From Chitinophaga filiformis (GTDB lineage Bacteria; Bacteroidota; Bacteroidia; Chitinophagales; Chitinophagaceae): a stretch of 64,000 nucleotides of DNA. The notes under the pieces are model-generated. The model worked only from the letters and a program-made list of their open reading frames with translations. It was not told where the DNA came from and did not search any database. Of the stretch, positions 55,136 through 63,251 are shown one piece after another (the first letter of the stretch is position 1; the number at the start of each line of letters is the position of its first letter). A program made the translations under genes and the position numbers. Where the stretch lies: NCBI RefSeq assembly GCF_021646545.1, contig NZ_JAKIRP010000003.1, positions 124,001 through 188,000 on the forward strand, read 5' to 3'.

Positions 55136-57523
55136 TTATTTGAAAATTTTAGTAAAACGTCCCTTTTTTACAGCGCCATTTTTATGGTCATCTGTATATC
55201 CATATCCGTAACCCTGGCCGCTGCCATAACCATAGCCTCCGCCATAGCCATATGCGTAACCAGGCACCCCACGCATTTTAAGGCCATTGAATACAATATT
55301 CAACTTGCCGAGATCCCCTTGTTCATATAGGTCTTCTATCATTTTCAGATTGAACTTCGGTGTCCGTTCATGACGTACCACGTACAGCGTAGCGTCAGCA
55401 TATGGCGCCAGCAAACGTGCGTCAGTAACAGGTCCTACCGGAGCTGTATCTATAATGATGTAATCAAAAGAAGCCCTTAAAGTGGCCAGCAGATGCTCAA
55501 GTCTGCCATTCAAAATCAACTCGGTTGGATTTGGTGGTATCACACCTGCAGAAAGCAGGTACATGTACTCGTTATTCTCTATTGGCTGCTTTAAAATATC
55601 GTTCAGTGAAGAATGGCCCGCCAGGTAATTACTGATACCCGGGTGATGTGGCACATTCAGGATCTTACTTACTTTCGGTTTACGAAGGTCAAACTCCAAC
55701 AACACTACTTTCTTCTTGGTTAATGAAAGGCTCAGTCCAAGGTTTACTGCAATGAAGCTCTTTCCTTCACCAGAGATAGAAGAAGTAACCAGGATGGTTT
55801 TATTATCTCCATTGATACCGATATAAGACAAGGTAGTACGGAGTGCCCTGAACTGCTCTGCAACAGGGGTACGTCTTCCTTCTGTGATGGCAATACCACC
55901 ACTTTTGTCGAACATGATCTCGGCAATGATCGGTGCAGAAGTACCTTTTTCGATATCTGACCGGAACATTACTTTATGGTTCATCATATCTTTCACTGCA
56001 ATGAAGCCTGCTACAGCGGCCAGACCAGCTATGATAGCCAGTGCCATCACCATAGATTTCTTCGGGCTGAAAGGGAAGGTATCTGCTTCAGCCAGATCTA
56101 CGATACGGCTGTCAGAGATAGCAGCAGCATATTGCAATGCTGTTTCTTCACGTTTCTCCAGCAGGAAAGTATAGATATTGTTTTTGATAGCCTGTTGCCT
56201 GCTTACTTCCAGCAATGTTCTTTCTTTATTCGGAACCCCCTTCAGCAGCGCCATAAAGCGTGTATTCTGAGCGGCCAGCTTTGCCCTTCCTGCTTCGAGG
56301 TTGGCGCGTAAGCTGCGGATATTATCCATGATAGCCGGTCTTATCCGCTCTTCCTGTGCTGCCAGGCTTTCCAGTGCGGGGCTGTTCTCTCCTGTCGTCT
56401 TACGCAGCTTATCCTGCTGTAATTCAATGTCCTGCAACTTGCCCAGTAATGTCAGTAATGTCTGGTCTGCAATACCGATGGTAGCAGGCACCACATTTTC
56501 TTCGGAATGTTTATTCCTTACATATTGTTCAACAGCTTCCAGTGTTGACAATTGCATATCAGCTTCACTCAGTTTCACGTCATTATCCTGTACGGATGCC
56601 AGGAACATTTTACCCTGCTCGCCGATATCAACAATTCCTTCACTTGTTTTATAACGTTCTATCTGGCCTTCCACCTGGCTCAGTTCTGCAGTAATGATAC
56701 GTAACCTGTCCTCTACAAACGACATTGTCTTTGACGCCGTCTTGTTCTTATCCTCGATAGATTCTGCATCATATGTCCTCATCAGTTCATTCAGCATATC
56801 CATGCCCTTCTGAGGAACTGCATCAACATATTCCAGTCGCAGTACGTTTGATTGTTTATTGGCAGCTGCAATTTTCAGATTACCGAGAAATGCGCCCGCC
56901 AGTGCTTTTTCACCTGCAATACGTATATAGAGCTGCTTATTCTGCAGGCTTGCCGGATTAAAACCAGGAGTGGGCGTAATTAATATACGTCCCCAGCGGG
57001 TGGTGGTCACCGTATCGTTCAGCGGATACGTTTTGTCTCCCATGGTAAGCTTACGGCCATTATAATCGTACTTCAGGTCCAGGATGGAACCCTCCATAGG
57101 ATCGATCTGGTCCGGATCGAGAAAGGTGATCTGTACCGGGGCTCTTTTATACATAGACACATCCCTGATAGTACCTCTTTCAAAGATCTCTCCATATAGA
57201 TTGAGATGCCTTACAACAGCTTTAGCGATTGTACGGGACTTCAGTATTTCAATTTCATTTTCTATTTTCTTTCCTGATCCCAGAGGGTCCATCATTTCTA
57301 TGATAGAGCTTTCTACAGCTCTGGCATCTTCCTTTATCAGTAAAGAAGAAGACATCTTATAGAGCGGAGTTGCATATTTCAGATAAACATATGCTATAGA
57401 GAAAGAAATTATTGACGCAATCACAAATAAAGGCCAGTAAGGCTGATATTTATGCCTGATCATTTCCAGGAGGCCCGTGTGTTCCTCTCGTTTTGTGCGC
57501 GTATTTATTACTTTCTGTTGCAT
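55136..57523 (-). CDS. wzc: Exopolysaccharide tyrosine kinase/chain-length regulator (Wzc)
   Basis: A 795-residue inner-membrane BY-kinase. The Wzz chain-length domain has two membrane helices (about 25-50 and 497-517) flanking a periplasmic coiled-coil part (about 55-495). The cytosolic kinase (about 550-740) has Walker A SSISGEGKSFIAVNL, Walker A' LLEFDLRKPK and Walker B YIIIDTAPVGP. The C-terminal tail (about 750-780) is packed with Tyr and Gly (YGYGGGYGYGSG), the autophosphorylation cluster. It controls polymer length and export with Wza. GTG 57535 was rejected in favour of ATG 57523. No low-molecular-weight phosphatase (Wzb) lies nearby. Confidence 0.93.
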   Translation of the reverse strand: MQQKVINTRTKREEHTGLLEMIRHKYQPYWPLFVIASIISFSIAYVYLKYATPLYKMSSSLLIKEDARAVESSIIEMMDPLGSGKKIENEIEILKSRTIAKAVVRHLNLYGEIFERGTIRDVSMYKRAPVQITFLDPDQIDPMEGSILDLKYDYNGRKLTMGDKTYPLNDTVTTTRWGRILITPTPGFNPASLQNKQLYIRIAGEKALAGAFLGNLKIAAANKQSNVLRLEYVDAVPQKGMDMLNELMRTYDAESIEDKNKTASKTMSFVEDRLRIITAELSQVEGQIERYKTSEGIVDIGEQGKMFLASVQDNDVKLSEADMQLSTLEAVEQYVRNKHSEENVVPATIGIADQTLLTLLGKLQDIELQQDKLRKTTGENSPALESLAAQEERIRPAIMDNIRSLRANLEAGRAKLAAQNTRFMALLKGVPNKERTLLEVSRQQAIKNNIYTFLLEKREETALQYAAAISDSRIVDLAEADTFPFSPKKSMVMALAIIAGLAAVAGFIAVKDMMNHKVMFRSDIEKGTSAPIIAEIMFDKSGGIAITEGRRTPVAEQFRALRTTLSYIGINGDNKTILVTSSISGEGKSFIAVNLGLSLSLTKKKVVLLEFDLRKPKVSKILNVPHHPGISNYLAGHSSLNDILKQPIENNEYMYLLSAGVIPPNPTELILNGRLEHLLATLRASFDYIIIDTAPVGPVTDARLLAPYADATLYVVRHERTPKFNLKMIEDLYEQGDLGKLNIVFNGLKMRGVPGYAYGYGGGYGYGSGQGYGYGYTDDHKNGAVKKGRFTKIFK

Positions 57524-57570
57524 GGCTCTCAACACAAATTTGTAGGATGAATTAAAAGAATAACATCAGC

Positions 57571-58362
57571 TTAGTTCAATATCAACCGGTCCAGAATAAT
57601 TACAAACAGTGAAATACTGCTCAGAATAATTGAGATCGTCTGACGGTTGCCACTTGCATTAGCTACTCTTGCTTTAGTTGGTTCAACATACACTACATCA
57701 TTAGACTGCAGGTAATAATAAGGAGATGATAAGATGTCATCATCATTCAGGTTGAGGCGTTTGATCGTTCTTTGCCCGTCTACTTCTCTGATTAACAGTA
57801 CATTGTCTTTCTTACCATAGATAGTAATATCGCCTGCGATGCCCAAAGCCTCCATTATCGACATTCTCTCGTTATTGATGGCGAAAACACCTGGCCGGCT
57901 TACTTCGCCAAGAACTGTTACACGGTAATTGAGGAACCTTACACTTACCACCGGATCTCTCATGAGTTTTCTGTTGTTCAACTCATCTCTCAGATATGTG
58001 GTAAGTTGTTCTTTTGTAAGTCCGGCAGCTTTTACCTGTCCAAGTACCGGATACTCAATAAATCCCTGTTCACTAACCAGATAACCTGTGACCTGGGGAC
58101 CACCTCCCGCGGTACCGGGGGATGCCATACTTGGGGTGTTAAATACAACAACATCCTCGGGGTTCATGCTACTCACAATAATTTGTAAAACGTCATTTTT
58201 TTGAATTACCGGCTCAAAATTTCCTTTCACGGGGGCAATAACAGTATCAGGAAGATTCTTAAAATACACTGATTTCTGTGTACTGACACAACTTGTAAAG
58301 AAACAGCAGATAAGGACCGGAACAACAAAGATATAACGTAAGTAATCCTTCTTTAGAATCAT
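57571..58362 (-). CDS. wza: Polysaccharide export lipoprotein (Wza family)
   Basis: A 263-residue outer-membrane lipoprotein with lipobox FTSC (Cys25). The poly-export domain (about 48-130, IQKNDVLQIIV... then YLVSEQGFIEYPVLGQVKAAGLT) is followed by SLBB domains (about 140-225, VTVLGEVSRPGVF). A C-terminal hydrophobic segment (about 240-262) replaces the amphipathic helix of E. coli Wza and is usual in Bacteroidota members. It forms the export channel with Wzc. It is the first gene of the cluster, with a -7 element 149 bases upstream. Confidence 0.92.
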   Translation of the reverse strand: MILKKDYLRYIFVVPVLICCFFTSCVSTQKSVYFKNLPDTVIAPVKGNFEPVIQKNDVLQIIVSSMNPEDVVVFNTPSMASPGTAGGGPQVTGYLVSEQGFIEYPVLGQVKAAGLTKEQLTTYLRDELNNRKLMRDPVVSVRFLNYRVTVLGEVSRPGVFAINNERMSIMEALGIAGDITIYGKKDNVLLIREVDGQRTIKRLNLNDDDILSSPYYYLQSNDVVYVEPTKARVANASGNRQTISIILSSISLFVIILDRLILN

Positions 58363-58507
58363 CTCTCCGTTTTAAAATATTTAAAGGTTTTTCTTCCGCG
58401 CTTTCCGTACTACAATATTAGTTTATCGAGGCCGTCACAACCACTACTCAATGCAGTAAAAAACGCCCATATAACACGAACGTGCCTACTGATTATAGTA
58501 TACTCTG

Positions 58508-59212
58508 TTACAAAAATAGCGTCATATCTTTAAACGAAAGCATTTGAAAAAAAATCCAAGAATTCGTAATTAAAAAGAAAGAATACAAACTATTTGACCA
58601 GATTTTTGAAATTAGTTCTGATTTTGTGGCAACATTAAGTTTTTGGTAAATTTTCTTCAGATGTTGGTTCACAGTGAAAACAGTCACAAAAAGCTTCTCC
58701 GCCATTTCCTTATATGAGTAGCCTTCCTTTAACAGAGCGAGCAACTCATACTCTCTTTTGGTAAGTTTATGCTTTATATCTTCAAGGGGGTCCTTGGCAA
58801 TATAATTAATGAGTAGATGGGCGGCTTTGGGAGAAAGTGTCCCTCCTTCGCTCACAGCATCCATAATTGAATGGTAGATCTCCATCAAACGGCTGGTCTT
58901 AATAATATAACCATTCGCTCCCTGGCGGATCGATTCAATTACATAATGTTTCCCATCATGCCCCGACAGTACAATAAGTTTCGCTTCAGGGTAAACCCTT
59001 TTTAATTCCTGCATACCTTGTATGCCTGATTCCCCTGGTAATGAAATGTCCAGTAATATTACGTTTACCTCAGTCTCCTTAAATGGTAGGGCTCTGAACT
59101 CCTCCATTGACTTACAAGCAAATACGACCTTACACTCCTGAAAATCTTCTAAAAACTCCTTGTAATTGTTCAACTGGAAATAATTGTCTTCTATAATTCC
59201 AATATTGATCAT
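58508..59212 (-). CDS. LuxR-family response regulator upstream of the exopolysaccharide operon
   Basis: A 234-residue regulator. The receiver domain has Glu8/Asp9, phospho-acceptor Asp55 (LLDISLPG), VLSGHD and IIKTS. The LuxR HTH (about 145-205) shows TKREYELLALLKEGYSYKEMA and TVNQHLKKIYQKL. After the normal end of the HTH (near SKIW) it carries about 25 hydrophobic/aromatic residues (SFFLITNSWIFF), which is unusual. It lies directly ahead of wza on the same strand and may control that operon. A -7 element at 59286-59293 drives it. The divergent HisKA kinase is a possible partner. Confidence 0.9.
   Translation of the reverse strand: MINIGIIEDNYFQLNNYKEFLEDFQECKVVFACKSMEEFRALPFKETEVNVILLDISLPGESGIQGMQELKRVYPEAKLIVLSGHDGKHYVIESIRQGANGYIIKTSRLMEIYHSIMDAVSEGGTLSPKAAHLLINYIAKDPLEDIKHKLTKREYELLALLKEGYSYKEMAEKLFVTVFTVNQHLKKIYQKLNVATKSELISKIWSNSLYSFFLITNSWIFFQMLSFKDMTLFL
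58511..58518 (-). promoter_or_regulatory. Bacteroidota -7 element for the exopolysaccharide operon
   Basis: Plus-strand CAAAAATA is TATTTTTG on the minus strand, an exact TAnnTTTG match. It lies over the last codons of the response regulator gene and 149 bases upstream of wza, leaving a leader of about 140 bases. No clear -33 box is seen, which may fit activator dependence. Confidence 0.5.
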
Positions 59213-59629
59213 AGGGGCAAAAAGTTAGCAAGGTTCATAATCGGTTCAATAAAAAAATATGGCATATAAAAGTTACTTATAGTTGCAAAAATAGTTCCAA
59301 AATCGAGAATTTATAAGGCAAAATTGTAACTAATTGAATATTAAAACAATAAAGATAAAGCCATGTTCACCTTGTCCGCATCCTCTACTTATAACACTAT
59401 TTTATATATGATCTTTTGGTTAACTTTTCCGAATATTCACAACCATTTTCAATGCTGATGTAAAAATACATTTTAAAATTAAATACTCACTAGATAATTA
59501 CTCCTTTATTAAGTATTTTGCTTTTCAATTGGCAGCGAATCGGATAGTCAACACATGTGGTCTTTCTCTACAGGTTGTTCTTCAATTAGTTGGAGACAAT
59601 TGAGCCGCCAATCATTAAAAGTTAGAACA
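59213..59629. other. AT-rich divergent intergenic region
   Basis: A 417-base, strongly AT-rich gap between the leftward response regulator and the rightward kinase. It holds the -7 element at 59286-59293. TATTTTG at 59514-59520 lacks one T of the consensus and may serve the rightward kinase. No RNA gene or repeat was recognised. Confidence 0.6.
59286..59293 (-). promoter_or_regulatory. Bacteroidota -7 element for the LuxR response regulator
   Basis: Plus-strand CAAAAATA (minus TATTTTTG) matches TAnnTTTG, 73 bases upstream of the ATG at 59212. A CAAA (minus TTTG) lies 25 bases further up at 59319-59322, a little far for a -33 element. Confidence 0.5.
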
Positions 59630-60358
59630 ATGGACTCCACACATACTTCAGAGAGCAGCACATTACTGAACAATGCCAGTAATGTACTGGCCATTACTGC
59701 TCATGAGTTTAAGACACCACTGACCACCATTACGTCTATCGTTGATTTAGTTTCCGCCAAGCTCCGGGTAGATCGTTATATGAATCCGTTTTACGAACAA
59801 CAGCTTTCCAGGATCACCTCAGAGATCTTTTCTCTGAATAACATGCTCGATGAGATGCTGACTATCAACAACATCCTGTCTGGCAGCTTTGAAGCGACGA
59901 AAGAACTACTGTATGCAGAAGAACAACTGTTACCTTTAAAGGAGCAATTCCGTTCACTCACAGATGACAATAGAACATTACAAATCAATTTGTCCGGTAC
60001 GCCCTGCAAAATACTGGCCAATTCTGGTCAGCTGACAAGAATTTTTACAAATCTTGTTAGCAATGCCTTTAAATTTTCCCGTGAAAACCCGCCTGTCGTT
60101 CATTTGTCATACGAAGAAAAAGCGCTCGTAATCACTGTTTCCGACGATGGAATAGGCATCCCGGCCGAAGATCTGCCACATTTATTCCAGCCCTATTACA
60201 GAGGAAGTAATACGGGTGGCATTGCCGGAACCGGATTAGGTCTTACTATTGTTAAAACATTTGTTACTGCGAACGACGGCGAAATTACCGTGAGCAGCGA
60301 GCCCGATAAGGGCACGGTTTTTACACTGGTTTTCAGGTACCCTGATACCTGCCAGTAA
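59630..60358 (+). CDS. Soluble HisKA histidine kinase without sensor domain
   Basis: A 242-residue cytoplasmic kinase made only of the catalytic parts. The HisKA H-box AHEFKTPL has His25. The HATPase_c domain has N-box NLVSNAFKFS, DDGIGIP, an F-box (LFQPYYRG) and GTGLGLTIV. It has no membrane segment or input domain, so it must be driven by another protein. The frame extends 25 codons to ATG 59555 with non-family sequence; ATG 59630 was preferred, though the longer form is possible. The CheY-like regulator starts 9 bases after its stop. Confidence 0.87.
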   Translation: MDSTHTSESSTLLNNASNVLAITAHEFKTPLTTITSIVDLVSAKLRVDRYMNPFYEQQLSRITSEIFSLNNMLDEMLTINNILSGSFEATKELLYAEEQLLPLKEQFRSLTDDNRTLQINLSGTPCKILANSGQLTRIFTNLVSNAFKFSRENPPVVHLSYEEKALVITVSDDGIGIPAEDLPHLFQPYYRGSNTGGIAGTGLGLTIVKTFVTANDGEITVSSEPDKGTVFTLVFRYPDTCQ

Positions 60359-60367
60359 AATATAGAC

Positions 60368-60745
60368 ATGAACGCCAGAATTCTTTTAATTGAAGACAAA
60401 GCCGGTCTTCTGGATACACTTAAAAGTCTGCTAGAACTGCACGACTATTCCGTTATCACTGCCAGAAATGGAGAGGAAGGCATCGCAATGGCCATCCGGC
60501 ACCTGCCCGATCTTGTGATCAGCGATATTTATATGCCTGTCGTTAGTGGCTATGCATTGCTGGATCAATTCCGCGAACATCCACTACTCCACAAAATTCC
60601 CGTGCTCATTACCAGCGCCAAAAAAGAAGACGATGAAATTACCACTGCCATGCAGAAAGGCGCGGCAGGATACCTCATCAAACCCTTTGTATTTGCACAC
60701 CTGCATGAACAAATAAAAAAGGCATTGAAAAAAAAACAACAATGA
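60368..60745 (+). CDS. Single-domain CheY-like response regulator
   Basis: A 125-residue receiver domain with Glu9/Asp10, phospho-acceptor Asp53 (ISDIYMPV), ITSAKK and LIKPF. No output domain is present. It probably receives phosphate from the soluble kinase encoded 9 bases upstream and acts by protein contact. It ends 2 bases from the stop of the convergent CHU_C protein gene. Confidence 0.92.
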   Translation: MNARILLIEDKAGLLDTLKSLLELHDYSVITARNGEEGIAMAIRHLPDLVISDIYMPVVSGYALLDQFREHPLLHKIPVLITSAKKEDDEITTAMQKGAAGYLIKPFVFAHLHEQIKKALKKKQQ

Positions 60746-60747
60746 TC

Positions 60748-62313
60748 CTACTTCACAAGCATCACCGTCCCCCTGTATTCTTTCAACTCATTCTTACTGG
60801 TATTAAAAGAGCACACATACACCAATGCCTGTGACCCCAGTGGCATGCCGCTGTAATTACCATCCCATCCCCTCTTTGGATCATTCGTCTGAAAAACGAG
60901 ATTTCCCCAGCGATTAAATACCTTCAGCTGATAATTCGTTACTGCGTCATACACTCTGGGACGGAAAACATCATTATTACCATCACCATTTGGACTAAAT
61001 GCAGATGGCATTACAACAAGACAATTCTGCCAGGGAGAAACAACAGCTGCTGTTCCTGTCTCACTACATCCGTTGGCGTCTTCTATTTCGTAACGGTATT
61101 TACCCGCTTTCAGATTCCGGTACAAACTATCGGGCTGCCACATATCTCCATCCACGCGATACTTGTATGGACGTGTTCCTCCTTCTACTACCCACCTGAT
61201 ACTGCCGTCACTCACCTCACTACAGCTACAGGGTGCTATATTGACCTCCCTTATAACTAAAGGATCCGGCTCTTTTATAAGCACACTGAACGTATCTGAA
61301 CAAGCCTGTTTGTCTTTTACAATAAATGCATAATCGCCTGGCACCAGGTTATCAAACTTGCTCCCTTCTCTTTCGATCCCATTTACAGTCAGGTTATACG
61401 GTGGCACACCGCCTGTGATGTTCAGCGATATTGCGTTTTTATTATCACCGGCGCAATTTGACACCGTAACGTCTGTGCTGGTAGCCAGGTCAGACTCCCC
61501 TACTGTCACCGAACCTTTAGCAGTGACGCCATCAGCTGAAGTTACCTGTACTTCATAAAGCCCTCCCGGCAGATTGGAAACCTGCGGCGTCCGATAATTA
61601 CCCGGCGTCCACAGATAGGTATAAGGCGCTGCACCTCCGGTTACGTTTACGCTTACGCTACCGGAAGATGTATTGTTACAGGAAGCAGTAGCTGTCAGCT
61701 CTGTTTTCAGTATCTGCCGGATCATTGACAGATTATCCATGAACACCACTACGCCATAACTATTCAGTGAACATTTGTCCTCCGGATAAGCATAAAAGGA
61801 AATGAATTTATGTGATGCACGGGGCTTGAATTCCGCCGTCCATTTGTGCCACATCGTATCCGTAAAACTTCCGGATGTCCATAGCAGTTCCGATGTATCA
61901 CCAGGTGTATCGCCGGCAAAAATAGCGAGGTTGCCATAACAGTGTTCGTGGCCATACACCCTGCTGAAAGCTAGGTCAAAAGACAGATTATAAAGCCTCC
62001 CTTTCTGTAAAGGAGACGATAGTTCCTGCTCTATTCCTTCCCTGTAAACAGGTCCGGCCTGAAGACCAATAAAGGTCTTGCCAGCTTTGGCTGTTTTGTG
62101 GACACCATATACACCTGGTAATATGTCAGGCGTGTTAATAGCCACGCGCCATCCCGGCGGCGCAACTTTCACTCCCGGTTTACCTTCAAGTGAAGAATTC
62201 TGTAAAGTGACATTCTGTGCAAATGCTACGTTAACCAGGAAACAGCATGGCAACAGGATCATCATAAATACACATATCCGTATCGCAGAACATGTGAGAT
62301 AACAACATGGCAT
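60748..62313 (-). CDS. Secreted type IX substrate with SprB repeats and CHU_C domain
   Basis: A 521-residue secreted protein. After a long signal segment (about 1-33, ending VAFAQ) comes a galactose-binding-like beta-sandwich (about 35-190, starting NVTLQNSSLEG). Three SprB/PKD-like repeats follow (about 200-275, 280-350, 355-425), each with a GG-xPPYxY/L core such as GGAAPYTYLW. The CHU_C gliding-motility C-terminal domain (about 434-521) shows SAFSPNGDGNND, KVFNRWGNLVFQ and WDGNYSGMPL and targets the protein to the type IX secretion system. It is probably attached to or released from the cell surface; ligand unknown. Starts at 62355 or 62265 are also possible. Transcription unit of one gene. 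Confidence 0.85.
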   Translation of the reverse strand: MPCCYLTCSAIRICVFMMILLPCCFLVNVAFAQNVTLQNSSLEGKPGVKVAPPGWRVAINTPDILPGVYGVHKTAKAGKTFIGLQAGPVYREGIEQELSSPLQKGRLYNLSFDLAFSRVYGHEHCYGNLAIFAGDTPGDTSELLWTSGSFTDTMWHKWTAEFKPRASHKFISFYAYPEDKCSLNSYGVVVFMDNLSMIRQILKTELTATASCNNTSSGSVSVNVTGGAAPYTYLWTPGNYRTPQVSNLPGGLYEVQVTSADGVTAKGSVTVGESDLATSTDVTVSNCAGDNKNAISLNITGGVPPYNLTVNGIEREGSKFDNLVPGDYAFIVKDKQACSDTFSVLIKEPDPLVIREVNIAPCSCSEVSDGSIRWVVEGGTRPYKYRVDGDMWQPDSLYRNLKAGKYRYEIEDANGCSETGTAAVVSPWQNCLVVMPSAFSPNGDGNNDVFRPRVYDAVTNYQLKVFNRWGNLVFQTNDPKRGWDGNYSGMPLGSQALVYVCSFNTSKNELKEYRGTVMLVK

Positions 62314-62764
62314 TCCCCTCAGCCGTGTGTGGGCGGCCGCGATAGTTAGCAACATAGGACTTAATAGTTAGGTCGTTCGGTCAATAAATCATTTGTCTTT
62401 TTTTGTGATTAGCAATCCCAATGGACGTGAGTAGCCAGCCCGGCATTTGTGTCGGATTTAATTCACAGGTACGGTGAGGAGGACATCGGGGATCCCCCGT
62501 TAATTAAATTGGCTTGCTATTATTTTGCAATTCCGGTTTCAATAAAGATATTATGCTAAAGATACAATATGTTTTTCATTAATATAACGTCCGCTATAAA
62601 TTTTTATTACATCTAGTAAATTAATACTCAATAAAGTAGCGCTCTCTACTGCATGAATAAAGGCATAGAACCTTCTATGCCTTTATTTAAGTACAGATGA
62701 CTTGTTGTGCATGGTTTAAACTATCCTTTTTTATGGAACAAGCAGATCATAGTTTAACTCATCG
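62314..62764. other. Intergenic region with a strong hairpin
   Basis: A 451-base gap that should hold the promoter of the CHU_C protein gene (no exact TAnnTTTG found) and the terminator at 62656-62687. A short CGGGGATCCCCCG palindrome occurs near 62487. No other gene is supported. Confidence 0.55.
62656..62687 (-). terminator. Terminator hairpin downstream of the 67-aa gene
   Basis: AATAAAGGCATAGAA (62656-62670) and its exact complement (62673-62687) form a 15-bp stem around two bases. In the minus direction it ends in TTTATT. It lies 78 bases after the small ORF at 62765-62968 and indicates a transcript arriving from the right. Confidence 0.75.
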
Positions 62765-62968
62765 TCACCTGTTTTCACTGTTGCGCCTTTGTGGTTCGCG
62801 CTTGTTTTTATCTTTCTTCGCCGGATGTTTTTTATCTTTTGGTAAGATCACTTTGATGGTGTCATCTGCAGTTTTTTCACGGGTAATGTTACGACTGTAG
62901 TCATTCCCCATGTTTGGACCTCCCTGTTCCAGACCGGTACTACCGATCGATCTATCCCTGACTGCCAT
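62765..62968 (-). CDS. Small basic hypothetical protein (67 aa)
   Basis: A 67-residue frame from ATG 62968. The first half is Gly/Asn/Asp rich (SIGSTGLEQGGPNMGNDYS) and the second half is strongly basic (KDKKHPAKKDKNKREP). Composition is like disordered small proteins of Bacteroidota, unlike random AT-rich translation. The hairpin at 62656-62687 would end its transcript. An overlapping plus-strand frame of the same size at 62697-62900 is hydrophobic and less likely. Function unknown; it could be spurious. Confidence 0.5.
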   Translation of the reverse strand: MAVRDRSIGSTGLEQGGPNMGNDYSRNITREKTADDTIKVILPKDKKHPAKKDKNKREPQRRNSENR

Positions 62969-63251
62969 AGTTCTACATTTTTGACGATTAAAAATGAAAT
63001 ATACTTACACTAACTACAGGCCCCAAAACCATGCCAGTAGCAGCAAGCGCAGCTATAGTACTCAGCAATTTTTATATGTGAAAAATCTCTTAAAATTTAA
63101 CACCAGATTGATCATTTCCGCTCGTTTAACTATTTTTCCGGGATTTTAGTGGTAACTTGTAACTACAGATCGTTTACGTTGCCCATACCTAGACGCTGCT
63201 AATACAGCTAAACGAACGCTGTCTTAGTCAACAAAGAAAAAACCTGTAAGT
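62969..63251. other. AT-rich intergenic region, divergent promoters expected
   Basis: A 283-base gap between the small leftward frame and the rightward 232-aa gene. Both promoters should lie here. CATTTTTG near 62973-62980 is a one-mismatch -7 element on the plus strand. No repeat or RNA gene was recognised. Confidence 0.5.

Noticed and set aside
62487..62500. CGGGGATCCCCCG palindrome as an operator
   Set aside because: Very short, GC-only symmetry around a BamHI-like core with no repeat elsewhere or relation to a promoter element.
62697..62900. 67-codon plus-strand frame opposite the small basic protein
   Set aside because: Hydrophobic without clear signal architecture; the terminator hairpin direction favours the minus-strand frame.
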